Below, piece after piece: positions 51,957 to 61,832 of a DNA stretch of 64,000 bases (positions are counted from its first letter, which is position 1; every line of letters starts with the position of its first letter). This stretch comes from Euzebyella marina (GTDB lineage Bacteria; Bacteroidota; Bacteroidia; Flavobacteriales; Flavobacteriaceae): NCBI RefSeq assembly GCF_014855515.1, contig NZ_JACYFK010000001.1:1984001-2048000 (forward strand), in the 5' to 3' direction. The notes under the pieces were generated by a model that was not told the DNA's origin, did no database searches, and was given only the letters and a program-made list of their open reading frames with translations. The position numbers and the translations under genes are program-made.

Positions 51957-53516
51957 TTATGTTAGCGACTCCCGCTGGTTTTCTTTGCTATCTAGTTTAA
52001 AAAAGAATACCCACAACGACAGGAGTCCGATAGTAAAGAACAACAGGTCAACTATCAAAATTTCATGATAGCCTTTGGCATAGCTGACCCACGGCCAGTA
52101 GCCCGACATGAGACCATTGGTTAGAGGAATAAATAAAGATAAAATACCGCCAGATGCCAAACACCACTTATTGGTGTAAGCGATATTTTTTCTAAATATG
52201 AAAAAGCAGGTTAGAACCAGCCAGCTCAAGAAGTAGCTTTTGAATATCGGACCTTTATCAGCGCCATAAATCTTTACGACAATAAAAGTAAAAGCGGTAA
52301 CCGGAAGCATGCTTAAGCAAATGGCCATATAGATGTTGGCAACCGCAGCATTGAATTTTCTCCTTTTCTCGGGAATGTGTTTTTTATCCCTGGCCACTAA
52401 CCAAATCATGATACCTGATAGGATTACGATGCATGAGACAATGCCGAGCCAAAAAGAAACCAACCTGAGTCCAAAACCGCCATAATTGCTCAAGTGTAGC
52501 CTGAAAAGAACGTTCTTGACCCCATCTAGGTACCGATTATTTTCTTTAGGAATTCTCTCATCAACTATCTTTTCGTCTTCAAGTCTATAAATACGGTAAC
52601 CGTAACCACTGAACTTATCCTTGTAATCGAGTTGACCACTTAAGGCAACGTGCATATTGGCATCGCCGTAATTAAAAATATGTACTTCACTTAGGTTATA
52701 GTTGGGCCAATCTGCCAGAGTCTGATCAATCAGTTGATTAATGCTTGGCGTCCCATTCAAAGGTTTGTAGGTGTACTCGAATTCAGGATGTGAATATTCT
52801 AAATCTTCGAACAGCGCGTTTTGATCACCACCATAGAGCGTCATCACGGTAGGTAAAATTAGAATTCCTTTCAGTAAAAAGAATGCTCCGGTAACGGCGT
52901 AGACAAACTGAAAAGGAAACCCGATAAGGCCTAAGGCCGTGTGGGTATCGGTCCATAACGTTTTTAGTTTCGCCCATGGTCTGAACACATAGAAGTTGCT
53001 GATAATCTTATCCCAATGGACGTATATTCCCGTAAAAATGGCAAATAGAAAGAAAAGCGCTACAAAACCGGATAGATACCTGCCGTACGGGTAAGGTATC
53101 TGGTCTAAAAAGTGAAGTCGATATAAAAATTCTCCAAGACCATAATTTTCTTGATAGGTTGAGTGTTCGAGATTCTTTGTATCTAAATAGAAACTGGCCG
53201 TTTCTTCTTTTTTATTAAGGGCCGAATCTTTAGATGCACTTACATAAACATTGAGATTACGTTCGTTGTAGTAATGCGAAAGTGATATTTCGCGGCCTTG
53301 AAGATTATGGTCTTCTTTAATATGGCTTATGTAAGAATCGATGTCGCCGGGCAGTTGGTCTAACACTTCTACATGTTCGCCTCTTTCCCAATTGGCAATC
53401 TCATCCCGAAAAAAAGAAAAAGAACCGGCAAAGAAAATAACATACAGCGCCACACTAATGACTATACCACTAACGGTATGTGTATGGAACATGATGTTAT
53501 AGATTCTTCTTTTCAT
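51957..53516 (-). CDS. PepSY-associated TM protein (iron uptake/reductase type)
   Basis: 519 residues, inner membrane. It begins MKRRIYNIMFHTHTVSGIVISVALYVIFFAGSF. Several TM segments, PepSY-type periplasmic domain (about 40-130), then HTALGLIGFPFQFVYAVTGAFF and HLSNYGGFGLRLVSFWLGIVSCIVILSGIMIWL with His that could bind heme. Such proteins occur with siderophore receptors and may reduce ferric-siderophore. Last gene of the minus-strand iron cluster, 12 bp after the 93-residue gene. Confidence 0.85.
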   Translation of the reverse strand: MKRRIYNIMFHTHTVSGIVISVALYVIFFAGSFSFFRDEIANWERGEHVEVLDQLPGDIDSYISHIKEDHNLQGREISLSHYYNERNLNVYVSASKDSALNKKEETASFYLDTKNLEHSTYQENYGLGEFLYRLHFLDQIPYPYGRYLSGFVALFFLFAIFTGIYVHWDKIISNFYVFRPWAKLKTLWTDTHTALGLIGFPFQFVYAVTGAFFLLKGILILPTVMTLYGGDQNALFEDLEYSHPEFEYTYKPLNGTPSINQLIDQTLADWPNYNLSEVHIFNYGDANMHVALSGQLDYKDKFSGYGYRIYRLEDEKIVDERIPKENNRYLDGVKNVLFRLHLSNYGGFGLRLVSFWLGIVSCIVILSGIMIWLVARDKKHIPEKRRKFNAAVANIYMAICLSMLPVTAFTFIVVKIYGADKGPIFKSYFLSWLVLTCFFIFRKNIAYTNKWCLASGGILSLFIPLTNGLMSGYWPWVSYAKGYHEILIVDLLFFTIGLLSLWVFFFKLDSKENQRESLT

Positions 53517-53528
53517 TTCACAATAAGG

Positions 53529-53810
53529 TTAAAGGCCCCAATAAGTAATGAGCCCAAAAAAGGAGCTTGCCAAAAGGTAAATTCCCCAGATTTTTAATCC
53601 GTTTTTCGCCATAAAAGCAATCATCATTAAAATGGCCCATAGAATAAAGGCGCTAAAAGTACTGGTGATAATAACAGTCACTTTATCGAACCAAACGGCC
53701 AAGGCCAAATGAACCGAAATCGTTACCAAAAGCCCACCCACTATGGCAGCGGTAATAGTGGCCGTTCGATGGCCCAGTCTCGGATTCAGGTATTTATTGT
53801 TGGCCGGCAC
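53529..53810 (-). CDS. Small three-TM membrane protein (DUF3649-like)
   Basis: 93 residues, about three hydrophobic segments (TITAAIVGGLLVTISVHLALAVWF, TSTFSAFILWAILMMIAFMA, GIYLLASSFFGLITYW). It resembles the DUF3649 small proteins found with PepSY proteins and siderophore receptors. It overlaps the next upstream gene by 1 bp. Assignment by context and pattern, not by a decisive motif. Confidence 0.65.
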   Translation of the reverse strand: MPANNKYLNPRLGHRTATITAAIVGGLLVTISVHLALAVWFDKVTVIITSTFSAFILWAILMMIAFMAKNGLKIWGIYLLASSFFGLITYWGL

Positions 53811-54142
53811 TAAGAATAAAGGTTTTCAAAAGTGACTAATAAAGCTAAAAAGAGACCCAACCTAATAGGTGTAATCATATGTAGCGGAGCTAGTAAAATA
53901 ACTAGGCTGCCGATTGTCATCAATAGGATAGAATAGATAAAAATGCCGGAGCCTAAACCAAGAAAATTTATAGAGATAATCAGTGCCAAAACCAGAATGC
54001 CAAGGCCAATGTATTTGAATGTTCTACCTTTTTCTTTGATCCAAGTTTCAACTCCAAAATTATTTTTGGGATTGACCTTGTTCGAGGAACAATAGTTGAG
54101 GTAGAAGCCACTAAAAATCAATACAATTTTTAGACTCCACAT
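53810..54142 (-). CDS. Small three-TM membrane protein (DUF3325-like)
   Basis: 110 residues with an early hydrophobic start, then two or three strong TM helices (YIGLGILVLALIISINFLGLG, IFIYSILLMTIGSLVILLAPLHMI, GLFLALLVTF). It fits the DUF3325 place in siderophore-uptake operons. It lies 4 bp after the DUF4198 gene and overlaps the next gene by 1 bp. Family named by context; function unknown. Confidence 0.62.
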   Translation of the reverse strand: MWSLKIVLIFSGFYLNYCSSNKVNPKNNFGVETWIKEKGRTFKYIGLGILVLALIISINFLGLGSGIFIYSILLMTIGSLVILLAPLHMITPIRLGLFLALLVTFENLYS

Positions 54143-54146
54143 AACT

Positions 54147-54866
54147 TTACCCCTTATTAACGCAATAGGTACCGCAATGCCAAATGAACTCGTAATCTTT
54201 ACCTTGGTACGTGCCAGGAACTTCTTCTTTCATGGTTGTTTCTACCAAATACTTTGTATTCCAAGGTAATTCTAAAGTCACGATTCCATCTCCATCCGTT
54301 TCCAACGCTTTTGACCATAGGTCTGAGATAAAAATGGTGACTTCATTTTTTGCGAGCGGTTGACCTTTATAACTCACTTGAAGTTTTAATTCTCCTTTGT
54401 TAGCCGGAAGTTCTTTAATGGCTATCCCATCAGGATTTACAGTTTCTGTTTGCTTTTCAACATCTCCGACGTTCACTTTCGCAGTGGCATGGTAGTGGGT
54501 TTTGAAAATACCGAAGTCGTATTGCGTATAATCGATGACCCCGATTTCATTATTGTTTAGGGCAAGGGTGTAGATTCCTTTCTTCTCGGGTGTAAAACTG
54601 GCCAGATAAAATTTCTCTTTGGCTACGGTTTTCAATTCTTCTTTCTTTCCGTCTGGGTGTATCAACCAAAGTTTAAATTTTGAAACGTTGTTGAAGGCTT
54701 CGCCCTTCACTTCTTCGATAACACCGTAGGTGTACTCGCCAAAGTGAACTTTCACTTCTTGAGCTTTACCAATGGTTCCTTTTCCGGCAGTATCTACCCA
54801 TAGATAATGGGCAAAGCTGCTAGAGGTTGTTATCATTAATACAAAGGCTATAAATAATTTTTTCAT
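54147..54866 (-). CDS. Exported DUF4198 family protein
   Basis: 239 residues. Signal peptide MKKLFIAFVLMITTSSSFA and mature start HYLWVD, typical of DUF4198. A beta-rich Ig-like region carries KFKLWLIHPDGKKEELK, FTPEKKGIYTLALNN and, near residue 165, GELKLQVSYKGQPLAKNEVTIFISDLW, with a terminal Cys pair (WHCGTYC). DUF4198 proteins accompany metal uptake systems; here beside a siderophore receptor. A terminator sits between the receptor gene and this gene. Confidence 0.8.
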   Translation of the reverse strand: MKKLFIAFVLMITTSSSFAHYLWVDTAGKGTIGKAQEVKVHFGEYTYGVIEEVKGEAFNNVSKFKLWLIHPDGKKEELKTVAKEKFYLASFTPEKKGIYTLALNNNEIGVIDYTQYDFGIFKTHYHATAKVNVGDVEKQTETVNPDGIAIKELPANKGELKLQVSYKGQPLAKNEVTIFISDLWSKALETDGDGIVTLELPWNTKYLVETTMKEEVPGTYQGKDYEFIWHCGTYCVNKG

Positions 54867-54878
54867 AATAATAGTTTT

Positions 54879-54907
54879 TAAAAAAGGCCCCTGAAGGTAT
54901 TCAGGGG
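54879..54907 (-). terminator. Terminator inside the iron-uptake operon
   Basis: On the minus strand CCCCTGAA / TTCAGGGG with a TACC loop, then GCCTTTTTT-like run. It lies between the receptor stop (54929) and the DUF4198 ATG (54866), 13 bp before the latter. It would make receptor mRNA more abundant than the downstream genes. Confidence 0.7.
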
Positions 54908-54928
54908 CGGTTGTTGTTAAGTGGGGAA

Positions 54929-57253
54929 TTAAAAGGAGTAGGCTACGGTTATTCTTCCGTTGATACCTGGCTCTGATTGCCAGTAGATGTAGCTGCCATA
55001 ATTGGCACCTGCATAAAGGTATTCGTCAAGAATGTTGTTCACATTGACCTGAACCCTGAATTTATCGTTATGCCATGATAGGGCGCCATCCATTCTAAAA
55101 TAGTTGGGAAGATCTGACTGATTATCTGCCGCCCATGCCCAAGTTGAACGATCGGCTTGATATTGATATCCTAGCGATGCTCCGAATCCGTTCAATTTGC
55201 TGTACTGCCCGAAGCTGTAGTTCACCCATCCGTTTGAGACATGTTTGGCATGGCCGGCCACTAGGTTTCCTGATTTATCCTCTACATTGGTATTGGCGTA
55301 ATTAAGAATCACATTAAGACCGTCGGTAATTTCACCTTGCATATCGAACTCGATACCTTTCGACTCTATTTCACCTGAGTAGATAGAGAAGTTGTCATTA
55401 GGGTAAGCGGGGTCGCCCACCAATATTTTATTCTTATTGATTTTATAGACTCCTAAAGAAGTTCTTAGCCTACCATCGAAGAAGTTACCTTTTAGACCCC
55501 CTTCAATATCTTTACCGTTCACAGGGTCATTTAAAATGTCTCCTGAGGCGCTGACACCGCTTTGAGGTAAAAATGACTCATCGTAAAGGGCGTAGAAAGT
55601 CAATGACGGAATGATATCGGCACTTATACCGACCCTTGGAGTTACCACATCGTCAGTTTCTGTCTGCCCTAGTGTGTATAGGTTTGAATACCTACCGGCT
55701 ACGGTAACCCTAATTTTTTCGTTTAAGAAGCCGAGTTCATCTTGTGCATAATACGAGCGTAGAATACTGGCGCCATAAGGTGTTCCTCCGTTGCGGTATT
55801 GTACGGGAACGCTTCTATCGAAATTGGTCGCTGGGCTATCTCCGTATACCGGATTAAATACGTTGAAAGGTGCAGTGGTATCCACTATCGATAAATCGGT
55901 CCAATCGGCCCAATAGCTCTTATCACTGTAATCGAAACCACCCATAATCTTGTGAGTAACACCCAAGGTGTTGAACTGGCCGTTTACATAAAGTTGGGCA
56001 TATTTACCTCTTGAAAGGGCATCCCATTCAGATACGTACCTGATGGCATCACCGTTATCGGCCATTGATATCAACCAAGTCGAATTACCTTCTTGATCGT
56101 AACGTAAGGAGGCCAATTGCGCGTGAATGCTCCAATTATCTGAAAATTCATGATCAAAATTCATGAAGAAAGTGACCTCTTGAATATCGGTAACAGGGTA
56201 ATCGTTATTGGTGAATTTGAAATCTCTTGGTAGACTAGCATAGCCGGCACTCGCAGGGGCAAACACATAGGCAGAACCGAGATATGACTCCGCTTGTTGA
56301 AGGTTCATTTCTGTAGTGATGGATGTTCTGTCAGAGAATTTGTAGGTCAATGACGGGGCCACGCCATATCTTGTTGCATCTTCGTTGCCACGATGTGAAT
56401 CGGAAGTTTGCAACATAGCATTAAAACGGCCTAGTAATTTACCGTTCTCGGTTAATTTTCCGCCTACATCTACTGTACCTCTGTAAAAATCGAAACTACC
56501 GGCCGAAAAGGAAGCATTCGCTATAAATTCTTCAGTAGGTTTTTTGGTCACCACATTGTAGAAGCCACCTGGCTCACCAGCTGCCATCATAAAACCTGCA
56601 GGACCTTTAACGAATTCGATACGTTCGACCGTATTCATATCTTCCGCCAACGGACCCCAGGTATCTTGAACATTAACGCCATTTCTAAAAGCGGGTAACC
56701 TAAAACCTCTCATATTGATTCTGGCAAAATTGCCCCAATGTTCCAGCATGGTCACACCACTAACGTTTCTGGTAAGACCGTCCATAATCGTGGTTACTTG
56801 TTGGTCTTGAAGTAGATTTTCACCGATTACCTGAATGTTCTGCGGTAATTTGACTAATTCGGTCTTTAATCTCAATGATTGCGAGGGCTCTCTTTGCAAG
56901 TACTTGTTTTGGTGTCCTTCAACAACCACCTCATTCAACTGTTCTTGTTTTTCGGTCAAAACAACCACGGGTACGTTGGTCGTTGCGCCTGAGGTGAGAT
57001 TAATGGTTCTATTCTCGCTAGACATACCTACCGATGAGAAGATTAGGGTAACCGACTTTTTGTTAACTCCAGAGAAAGTATAGTTACCTTCTTCGTCGGA
57101 TGTGGTTCCAAAAGTGGTGTTCTGTATTAAAACGGTTACGTAGGGCAGTGGGGCATTTTCACTATCTACTACTTTACCTTTGATCGTACCGTCTTGAGCA
57201 TTCGCAAGACCGAACATCAATAAAAATAAGGGTATGAAAATAAGCTTTCTCAT
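54929..57253 (-). CDS. TonB-dependent siderophore receptor
   Basis: 774 residues from the ATG at 57253, which gives a Sec leader (MRKLIFIPLFLLMFGLANAQ). Then a CarboxypepD_reg-like domain (about 20-100, IKGKVVDSENAPLPYVTVLIQNT), a plug (about 125-240) and a 22-strand barrel. It resembles ferric-siderophore receptors (FhuE/FecA-like, LWHNDKFRVQVNVNNILDEYLYAG and a terminal aromatic F). The start at 57301 is rejected because it lies on the -7 box. Its neighbours (DUF4198, small TM proteins, PepSY) agree with iron import. Confidence 0.92.
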   Translation of the reverse strand: MRKLIFIPLFLLMFGLANAQDGTIKGKVVDSENAPLPYVTVLIQNTTFGTTSDEEGNYTFSGVNKKSVTLIFSSVGMSSENRTINLTSGATTNVPVVVLTEKQEQLNEVVVEGHQNKYLQREPSQSLRLKTELVKLPQNIQVIGENLLQDQQVTTIMDGLTRNVSGVTMLEHWGNFARINMRGFRLPAFRNGVNVQDTWGPLAEDMNTVERIEFVKGPAGFMMAAGEPGGFYNVVTKKPTEEFIANASFSAGSFDFYRGTVDVGGKLTENGKLLGRFNAMLQTSDSHRGNEDATRYGVAPSLTYKFSDRTSITTEMNLQQAESYLGSAYVFAPASAGYASLPRDFKFTNNDYPVTDIQEVTFFMNFDHEFSDNWSIHAQLASLRYDQEGNSTWLISMADNGDAIRYVSEWDALSRGKYAQLYVNGQFNTLGVTHKIMGGFDYSDKSYWADWTDLSIVDTTAPFNVFNPVYGDSPATNFDRSVPVQYRNGGTPYGASILRSYYAQDELGFLNEKIRVTVAGRYSNLYTLGQTETDDVVTPRVGISADIIPSLTFYALYDESFLPQSGVSASGDILNDPVNGKDIEGGLKGNFFDGRLRTSLGVYKINKNKILVGDPAYPNDNFSIYSGEIESKGIEFDMQGEITDGLNVILNYANTNVEDKSGNLVAGHAKHVSNGWVNYSFGQYSKLNGFGASLGYQYQADRSTWAWAADNQSDLPNYFRMDGALSWHNDKFRVQVNVNNILDEYLYAGANYGSYIYWQSEPGINGRITVAYSF

Positions 57254-57298
57254 ATATTGCACTAAGTTTATTTGGTTTAAGTCTAAATAAAAACGGTG

Positions 57299-57306
57299 CA
57301 AATGTA
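57299..57306 (-). promoter_or_regulatory. -7 element of the siderophore receptor gene
   Basis: On the minus strand TACATTTG matches TAnnTTTG, about 46 bp before the ATG at 57253. It supports the shorter start. Confidence 0.55.
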
Positions 57307-57329
57307 GAGTTTAAAGGCAAATAATAAAA

Positions 57330-57354
57330 TTTATTTAGAATAATTATAAATAAA
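57330..57354. promoter_or_regulatory. AT-rich inverted repeat upstream of the receptor promoter
   Basis: TTTATTTA, 9-bp spacer, TAAATAAA, 24 bp upstream of the -7 box. A Fur or other iron-regulator operator is possible, but the low-complexity AT context makes chance symmetry plausible. Confidence 0.3.
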
Positions 57355-57374
57355 AGTTAAGAAGCGCTTCTGTA

Positions 57375-58211
57375 TCAATTGTTTACTAAAGAGGGTAAGC
57401 TATTGATGGTCTGTCTAAGGGCAGTCAAATTTTTTAAAAGCTGAGGCAGCATTTTAAGGTCTAACATGTTCGCACCATCACTTTTGGCATTGGCAGGATC
57501 AAAATGTGTTTCCATAAAAATACCGTCAACCCCTGCAGCGATTCCGGCCCGGGCCATGGTATTGATAAGTTCCGGTCTTCCCCCGGTAACCCCTGAAGCT
57601 TGGTTGGGCTGTTGTAATGAGTGGGTCACATCTAAAACTACAGGTGCGTATTGTTTCATGGTCGGCACGCCTCTAAAATCGACAATCATATCTTGGTAGC
57701 CGAACATAGTACCCCTGTCGGTTATCCAAACATTTTCATTGTCAGATTCCTTCACTTTGTTAACGGCGTGTTTCATGCTCTCGGGAGACATGAACTGTCC
57801 TTTTTTGAGATTAACGGTTTTTCCGGTCTCGGCCGCGGCGACGACCAAATCGGTCTGTCTTACCAAAAAAGCAGGTATTTGAAGCACATCAACATATTCA
57901 GCGGCCATGTCAGCGTCAGAAACTTCGTGAATATCTGTAATGGTAGGAACTTTAAAGGTTTCCGAAACCTTTCTTAGAATTTTCAACGCTTTTTCATCGC
58001 CGATACCCGTAAACGAATCGGCCCGACTTCTATTCGCCTTTTTGAAACTTCCTTTGAAAACATAAGGTATTTTAAGCTCGTCGGTAACCTTTACGATTAC
58101 TTCGGCAATCCTCATGGCCATATCTTCTCCCTCAATGGCACAAGGCCCGGAAAGTAGAAAGAAATTATTGCTGTCGGCATGGCTTATTTGGGGAATGTTC
58201 TGAAGGCGCAT
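57375..58211 (-). CDS. kdsA: 3-deoxy-8-phosphooctulonate synthase (KDO-8-P synthase)
   Basis: 278 residues, cytosolic TIM barrel. It condenses phosphoenolpyruvate with arabinose 5-phosphate for lipopolysaccharide Kdo. Signatures: FLLSGPCAIEGEDMAM, VFKGSFKKANRSRADSFTGIG, PTITDIHEVSDADMAAEYVD, DVTHSLQQPN and IMETHFDP. A Cys in SGPCAIE suggests either metal-dependent or metal-independent type. It has its own -7 box with only about 10 nt of leader. Confidence 0.95.
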   Translation of the reverse strand: MRLQNIPQISHADSNNFFLLSGPCAIEGEDMAMRIAEVIVKVTDELKIPYVFKGSFKKANRSRADSFTGIGDEKALKILRKVSETFKVPTITDIHEVSDADMAAEYVDVLQIPAFLVRQTDLVVAAAETGKTVNLKKGQFMSPESMKHAVNKVKESDNENVWITDRGTMFGYQDMIVDFRGVPTMKQYAPVVLDVTHSLQQPNQASGVTGGRPELINTMARAGIAAGVDGIFMETHFDPANAKSDGANMLDLKMLPQLLKNLTALRQTINSLPSLVNN

Positions 58212-58227
58212 AGCGTAAAAATTTTTA

Positions 58228-58235
58228 CAAAGATA
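58228..58235 (-). promoter_or_regulatory. -7 element of kdsA
   Basis: On the minus strand TATCTTTG matches TAnnTTTG, 16 bp before the kdsA ATG, predicting a leader of about 10 nt. Confidence 0.5.
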
Positions 58236-58350
58236 GTACTTATGCTTACTAATTAATATCCCTTTGCAGATTGTAAATTTTATTCACTCTAAAATGTTCG
58301 ATGGCTCAATTTTTGATTGTGCGATTTACGATTTTAAATATTGATTTTTT

Positions 58351-58893
58351 ATGAAGAAAACCTTACTACTGTTACTTTTTATAGCAGCCTTTTTTAATTC
58401 CCTTGCGCAATCTGATAAGCAGGTAGAAAAAGGGCTGTTAAAGGTTAATGCTCTACTGCCAGGAGCTTCTTATGAGTTGGGGGCGGGCAGAAATACTACA
58501 TTTAATTTTGATGTTGCCCTTGTACCGGGTGGCGGAACTGATTATTACGGTAACTCAAGGTTTGGCCTTTTTATAGGTGCGCAAGCTGAGTTTAGATATT
58601 TTGCCAATTTTAATAGGCGATTGTCCAAAGGAAAAAATATTGAGGGCAATTCAGGTAACTATTGGGCCTTGAACAATCAAATCCTCATAGGAAACCCTTT
58701 GGTAGGTACTTACTATTTAGATAACACCTATAATCATATTGTGGCCATCACCTATGGAATCCAGCGTACTAGGCCTAAAGGCTTTTATTGGAACGTATCT
58801 TTTGGTCCCGGTGTAGCTATTTCAGAATCTGATGCCGGAGGTGCCATTATGATAGACGTCAAATTGGGTTGGGTGGTGAAAAAAATTCGGTAA
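58351..58893 (+). CDS. Exported beta-barrel-like hypothetical protein
   Basis: 180 residues. Sec leader MKKTLLLLLFIAAFFNSLAQ. The mature part alternates hydrophobic and polar residues in short strands (VNALLPGASYELGAGRNTTFNFDVAL, FGLFIGAQAEFRYFANFNRR, IVAITYGIQRTR, GFYWNVSFGPGVAIS), as in small outer-membrane barrels. No family recognised. Divergent from kdsA by about 140 bp. Confidence 0.65.
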   Translation: MKKTLLLLLFIAAFFNSLAQSDKQVEKGLLKVNALLPGASYELGAGRNTTFNFDVALVPGGGTDYYGNSRFGLFIGAQAEFRYFANFNRRLSKGKNIEGNSGNYWALNNQILIGNPLVGTYYLDNTYNHIVAITYGIQRTRPKGFYWNVSFGPGVAISESDAGGAIMIDVKLGWVVKKIR

Positions 58894-58938
58894 AATAATT
58901 CCCTCAAAATCAATCACATAAAAATAACATCAACTTCG

Positions 58939-58968
58939 TTGAAGACTAGAAAATTAGCAGTATCTTTG
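58939..58968 (+). promoter_or_regulatory. Complete promoter of typA
   Basis: TTG (58939-58941), 19 bp, TATCTTTG (58961-58968): a full Bacteroidota promoter, giving a leader of about 35 nt before the ATG at 59008. Confidence 0.65.
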
Positions 58969-59007
58969 CGCGCTCAAAAGAGGGCTGTACCCTTTTAATA
59001 TTATATT

Positions 59008-60807
59008 ATGTCTACAACAAAGAATATTGCGATTATCGCGCACGTTGACCACGGTAAGACTACCTTGGTAGACAAAATCATGTACCACTGCCAATTGTTT
59101 CGTGAAAACGAAAATACGGGCGATCTTATCTTGGATAATAATGATTTGGAAAGGGAAAGAGGTATTACCATTACTTCTAAGAACGTTTCCGTAGTGTACA
59201 AAGACACTAAAATCAACATTATCGATACTCCTGGTCACGCCGATTTCGGTGGTGAGGTTGAGCGTGTGCTTAATATGGCCGATGGTGTTTTATTGTTGGT
59301 AGATGCTTTTGAAGGGCCTATGCCACAAACACGTTTCGTGCTACAAAAGGCCATCGATATGGGTTTAAAGCCCTGTGTGGTCATTAATAAAGTGGATAAG
59401 GAAAACTGTACCCCTGAAGAGGTGCATGAAAAAGTGTTCGACTTAATGTTCGAACTGGGTGCTGAAGAATGGCAACTTGATTTTCCGGTAGTTTACGGTT
59501 CTGCAAAGAATAACTGGATGAGTGAAGACTGGCAAAAGCAAACCGAGAATATTGAGCCTTTGTTAGACATGGTTATAGAGCACATACCTACTTTTCAACC
59601 AAAAGAAGGTACGACTCAAATGTTGATTACTTCATTGGATTTTTCTTCGTTTACAGGTAGAATTGCTATCGGTAGACTTCAAAGAGGTCATTTAAAAGAA
59701 GGTCAGCAAGTTTCATTGGTGAAGCGAAACGGAAAAGTCGTTAAATCAAAAATAAAAGAGCTTTTTGTTTTTGAAGGCCTTGGGCGAAAGAAAGTAGATT
59801 CTGTTGAGGTAGGTGATATTTGTGCTATTGTTGGTATGGACGGTTTTGAGATTGGTGATACCGTTGCCGATATCGAGACTCCGGAGCAATTACAGACCAT
59901 TGCTATCGATGAGCCTACTATGAGTATGCTGTTTACCATCAATGATAGTCCTTTCTTTGGTAAAGACGGTAAGTTTGTTACTTCAAGGCATATCAAAGAA
60001 CGTTTAGAGAAAGAATTGGAAAAGAACTTGGCGCTACGTGTACAGGAGACTGACAGTGCCGATAAGTTCTTGGTCTTCGGCCGTGGCGTTTTGCATTTAT
60101 CTGTCCTGATCGAGACCATGAGAAGAGAGGGTTACGAGCTTCAAATTGGGCAACCACAGGTAATCATCAAAGAAATTGATGGTGTCAAATGTGAGCCTGT
60201 TGAGCAATTGACTATTGACTTACCTGAAGAAGTTTCGGGTAGGGCCGTAGAAATGGTTTCTATCAGAAAGGGTGAAATGGTTAGTATGGAGACTAAAGGT
60301 ACCCGAATGATCTGTGAGTTCATCATACCTTCAAGAGGTATTATCGGTCTGAGAAACCAGTTGCTGACTGCAACCGCTGGTGAAGCCATCATGTCTCACC
60401 GATTTATTGAATATCAACCCTTAAAAGGGGATATTTCTGGCAGGATCAATGGTTCTTTAGTTTCTATGGAAACGGGTACGGCAATACCTTACTCTATCGA
60501 TAAGCTGCAAGAGCGCGGAAAGTTTTTTATCGATCCAGGAGAGGATATCTATGAAGGTCAGGTAATTGGTGAAAACTCTCGTCAAGATGATATGACAGTA
60601 AACGTAACAAAGACCAAAAAGTTGTCTAACGTGCGTTCGGCAGGTGCCGATGATAAGGCCAAAATAGTACCGGCCATCAAGTTCTCTCTAGAAGAAGCTT
60701 TAGAATATATTCAGAAAGATGAGTACGTTGAGGTGACCCCTAACCACCTTCGTTTAAGGAAGATATATTTAAAAGAGGTTGACCGAAAGCGAAACAAAAT
60801 ATCTTAA
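59008..60807 (+). CDS. typA: Translational GTPase TypA/BipA
   Basis: 599 residues, ribosome-associated. G1 [10 protein letters not shown]3 [17 protein letters not shown]4 NKVD. Domain order: G (1-195), beta-barrel II (about 205-300), domain III, domain V and the BipA-specific C-terminal domain ([34 protein letters not shown]). Length and order match BipA, not EF-G or LepA. Active in stress and cold growth and in 50S assembly. Monocistronic with its own terminator. Confidence 0.97.
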   Translation: MSTTKNIAIIAHVDHGKTTLVDKIMYHCQLFRENENTGDLILDNNDLERERGITITSKNVSVVYKDTKINIIDTPGHADFGGEVERVLNMADGVLLLVDAFEGPMPQTRFVLQKAIDMGLKPCVVINKVDKENCTPEEVHEKVFDLMFELGAEEWQLDFPVVYGSAKNNWMSEDWQKQTENIEPLLDMVIEHIPTFQPKEGTTQMLITSLDFSSFTGRIAIGRLQRGHLKEGQQVSLVKRNGKVVKSKIKELFVFEGLGRKKVDSVEVGDICAIVGMDGFEIGDTVADIETPEQLQTIAIDEPTMSMLFTINDSPFFGKDGKFVTSRHIKERLEKELEKNLALRVQETDSADKFLVFGRGVLHLSVLIETMRREGYELQIGQPQVIIKEIDGVKCEPVEQLTIDLPEEVSGRAVEMVSIRKGEMVSMETKGTRMICEFIIPSRGIIGLRNQLLTATAGEAIMSHRFIEYQPLKGDISGRINGSLVSMETGTAIPYSIDKLQERGKFFIDPGEDIYEGQVIGENSRQDDMTVNVTKTKKLSNVRSAGADDKAKIVPAIKFSLEEALEYIQKDEYVEVTPNHLRLRKIYLKEVDRKRNKIS

Positions 60808-60814
60808 AGTAGCG

Positions 60815-60846
60815 AAAGCCCTGATTTTATCAGGGCTTTTTCTTTT
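60815..60846 (+). terminator. typA terminator
   Basis: AAAGCCCTGAT / ATCAGGGCTTT, 11 bp, loop TTT, followed by TTCTTTTT. Confidence 0.9.
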
Positions 60847-61000
60847 TATAAAACCGTTAAATACTTAGTAAATTCTCAAAATCAAAGTTCAATATTTGAT
60901 GCTTTGATAATTCTTAAATCTGCCCCTTTTTTTTAGTTCCACTTGCGTAGGAATATCTATATCTTAAAGCTGTCAACTCTAAACTCAAATTATTAATTCT

Positions 61001-61789
61001 ATGCAGCTTAAAGACAAGAAAGTACTCATTACCGGAGGTTCAAGAGGTATCGGAAAATGCATGATCGACGAACTGGTCAAACAGGGGGTTCAAGATATTG
61101 CGGTTATCGGTAGAGATAAAGAAAACCTAAAGGCATTGCGCACTACATTTGAATCGGTAAATTTTATATTGGTCAGGGGAGATGTCGGTGATTTGAACGT
61201 GCTTCGCGATGTTACTTCAAAAATTGAAGATGAATGGGGTTCTTTAGATATTCTCATCAACAATGCCGGTATCGTTTCTGCTGGCCCTTTAGAAGATCTT
61301 TCCGATGAGGATATTTATGATCAAGTTTCGGTCAACTTAACGGCCGTTATGGTCCTTACCAAATATTGCATTCCTCTTTTAAGACATTCCCAGGAAGGAG
61401 CCATCTTAAATGTTTCTTCCGGATTGGGTTTGATAGGTATGCCGTTCTACTCAGTTTATGCCAGTACAAAAGCTGCAATTCGTCAATTTTCCGATGCGAT
61501 AAGAAGAGAACTTGAACCTGATTCTATATCGGTTACCTGTGTATATCCTACCGCAACAAATACCGACATGATGACGACTTCAAAGGCAACTGATATGGAT
61601 TCTCCCGAATTTGTGGCCGAAAGGTCTATTCAAGCTATGGTGCAGAAAAAATTGCATGTAATTTTTGGAGGAGAGGAACGACTTAACGACAGTAAACTGA
61701 ATTTTGAGTCCCCCGAGAAGTTCGATGCCAAAATTGCCAAAAGCTACGAAGAACGAAAAGAAGCTAGTCTTTATCATAAGGCGATGTAA
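61001..61789 (+). CDS. Short-chain dehydrogenase/reductase
   Basis: 262 residues, classical SDR. Cofactor loop TGGSRGIGKCM, NNAG in ILINNAGIVSAGPLE, and the catalytic Ser-Tyr-Lys: SSGLG, then YSVYASTKAA. NAD(P)-dependent oxidoreductase, substrate unknown. The end (YEERKEASLYHKAM) is short. It lies 43 bp before a lipoprotein gene and could share its transcript. Confidence 0.88.
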   Translation: MQLKDKKVLITGGSRGIGKCMIDELVKQGVQDIAVIGRDKENLKALRTTFESVNFILVRGDVGDLNVLRDVTSKIEDEWGSLDILINNAGIVSAGPLEDLSDEDIYDQVSVNLTAVMVLTKYCIPLLRHSQEGAILNVSSGLGLIGMPFYSVYASTKAAIRQFSDAIRRELEPDSISVTCVYPTATNTDMMTTSKATDMDSPEFVAERSIQAMVQKKLHVIFGGEERLNDSKLNFESPEKFDAKIAKSYEERKEASLYHKAM

Positions 61790-61832
61790 TATTCACAACT
61801 TCTAATGGGGTCTTGACGCAAACAATATTTTA

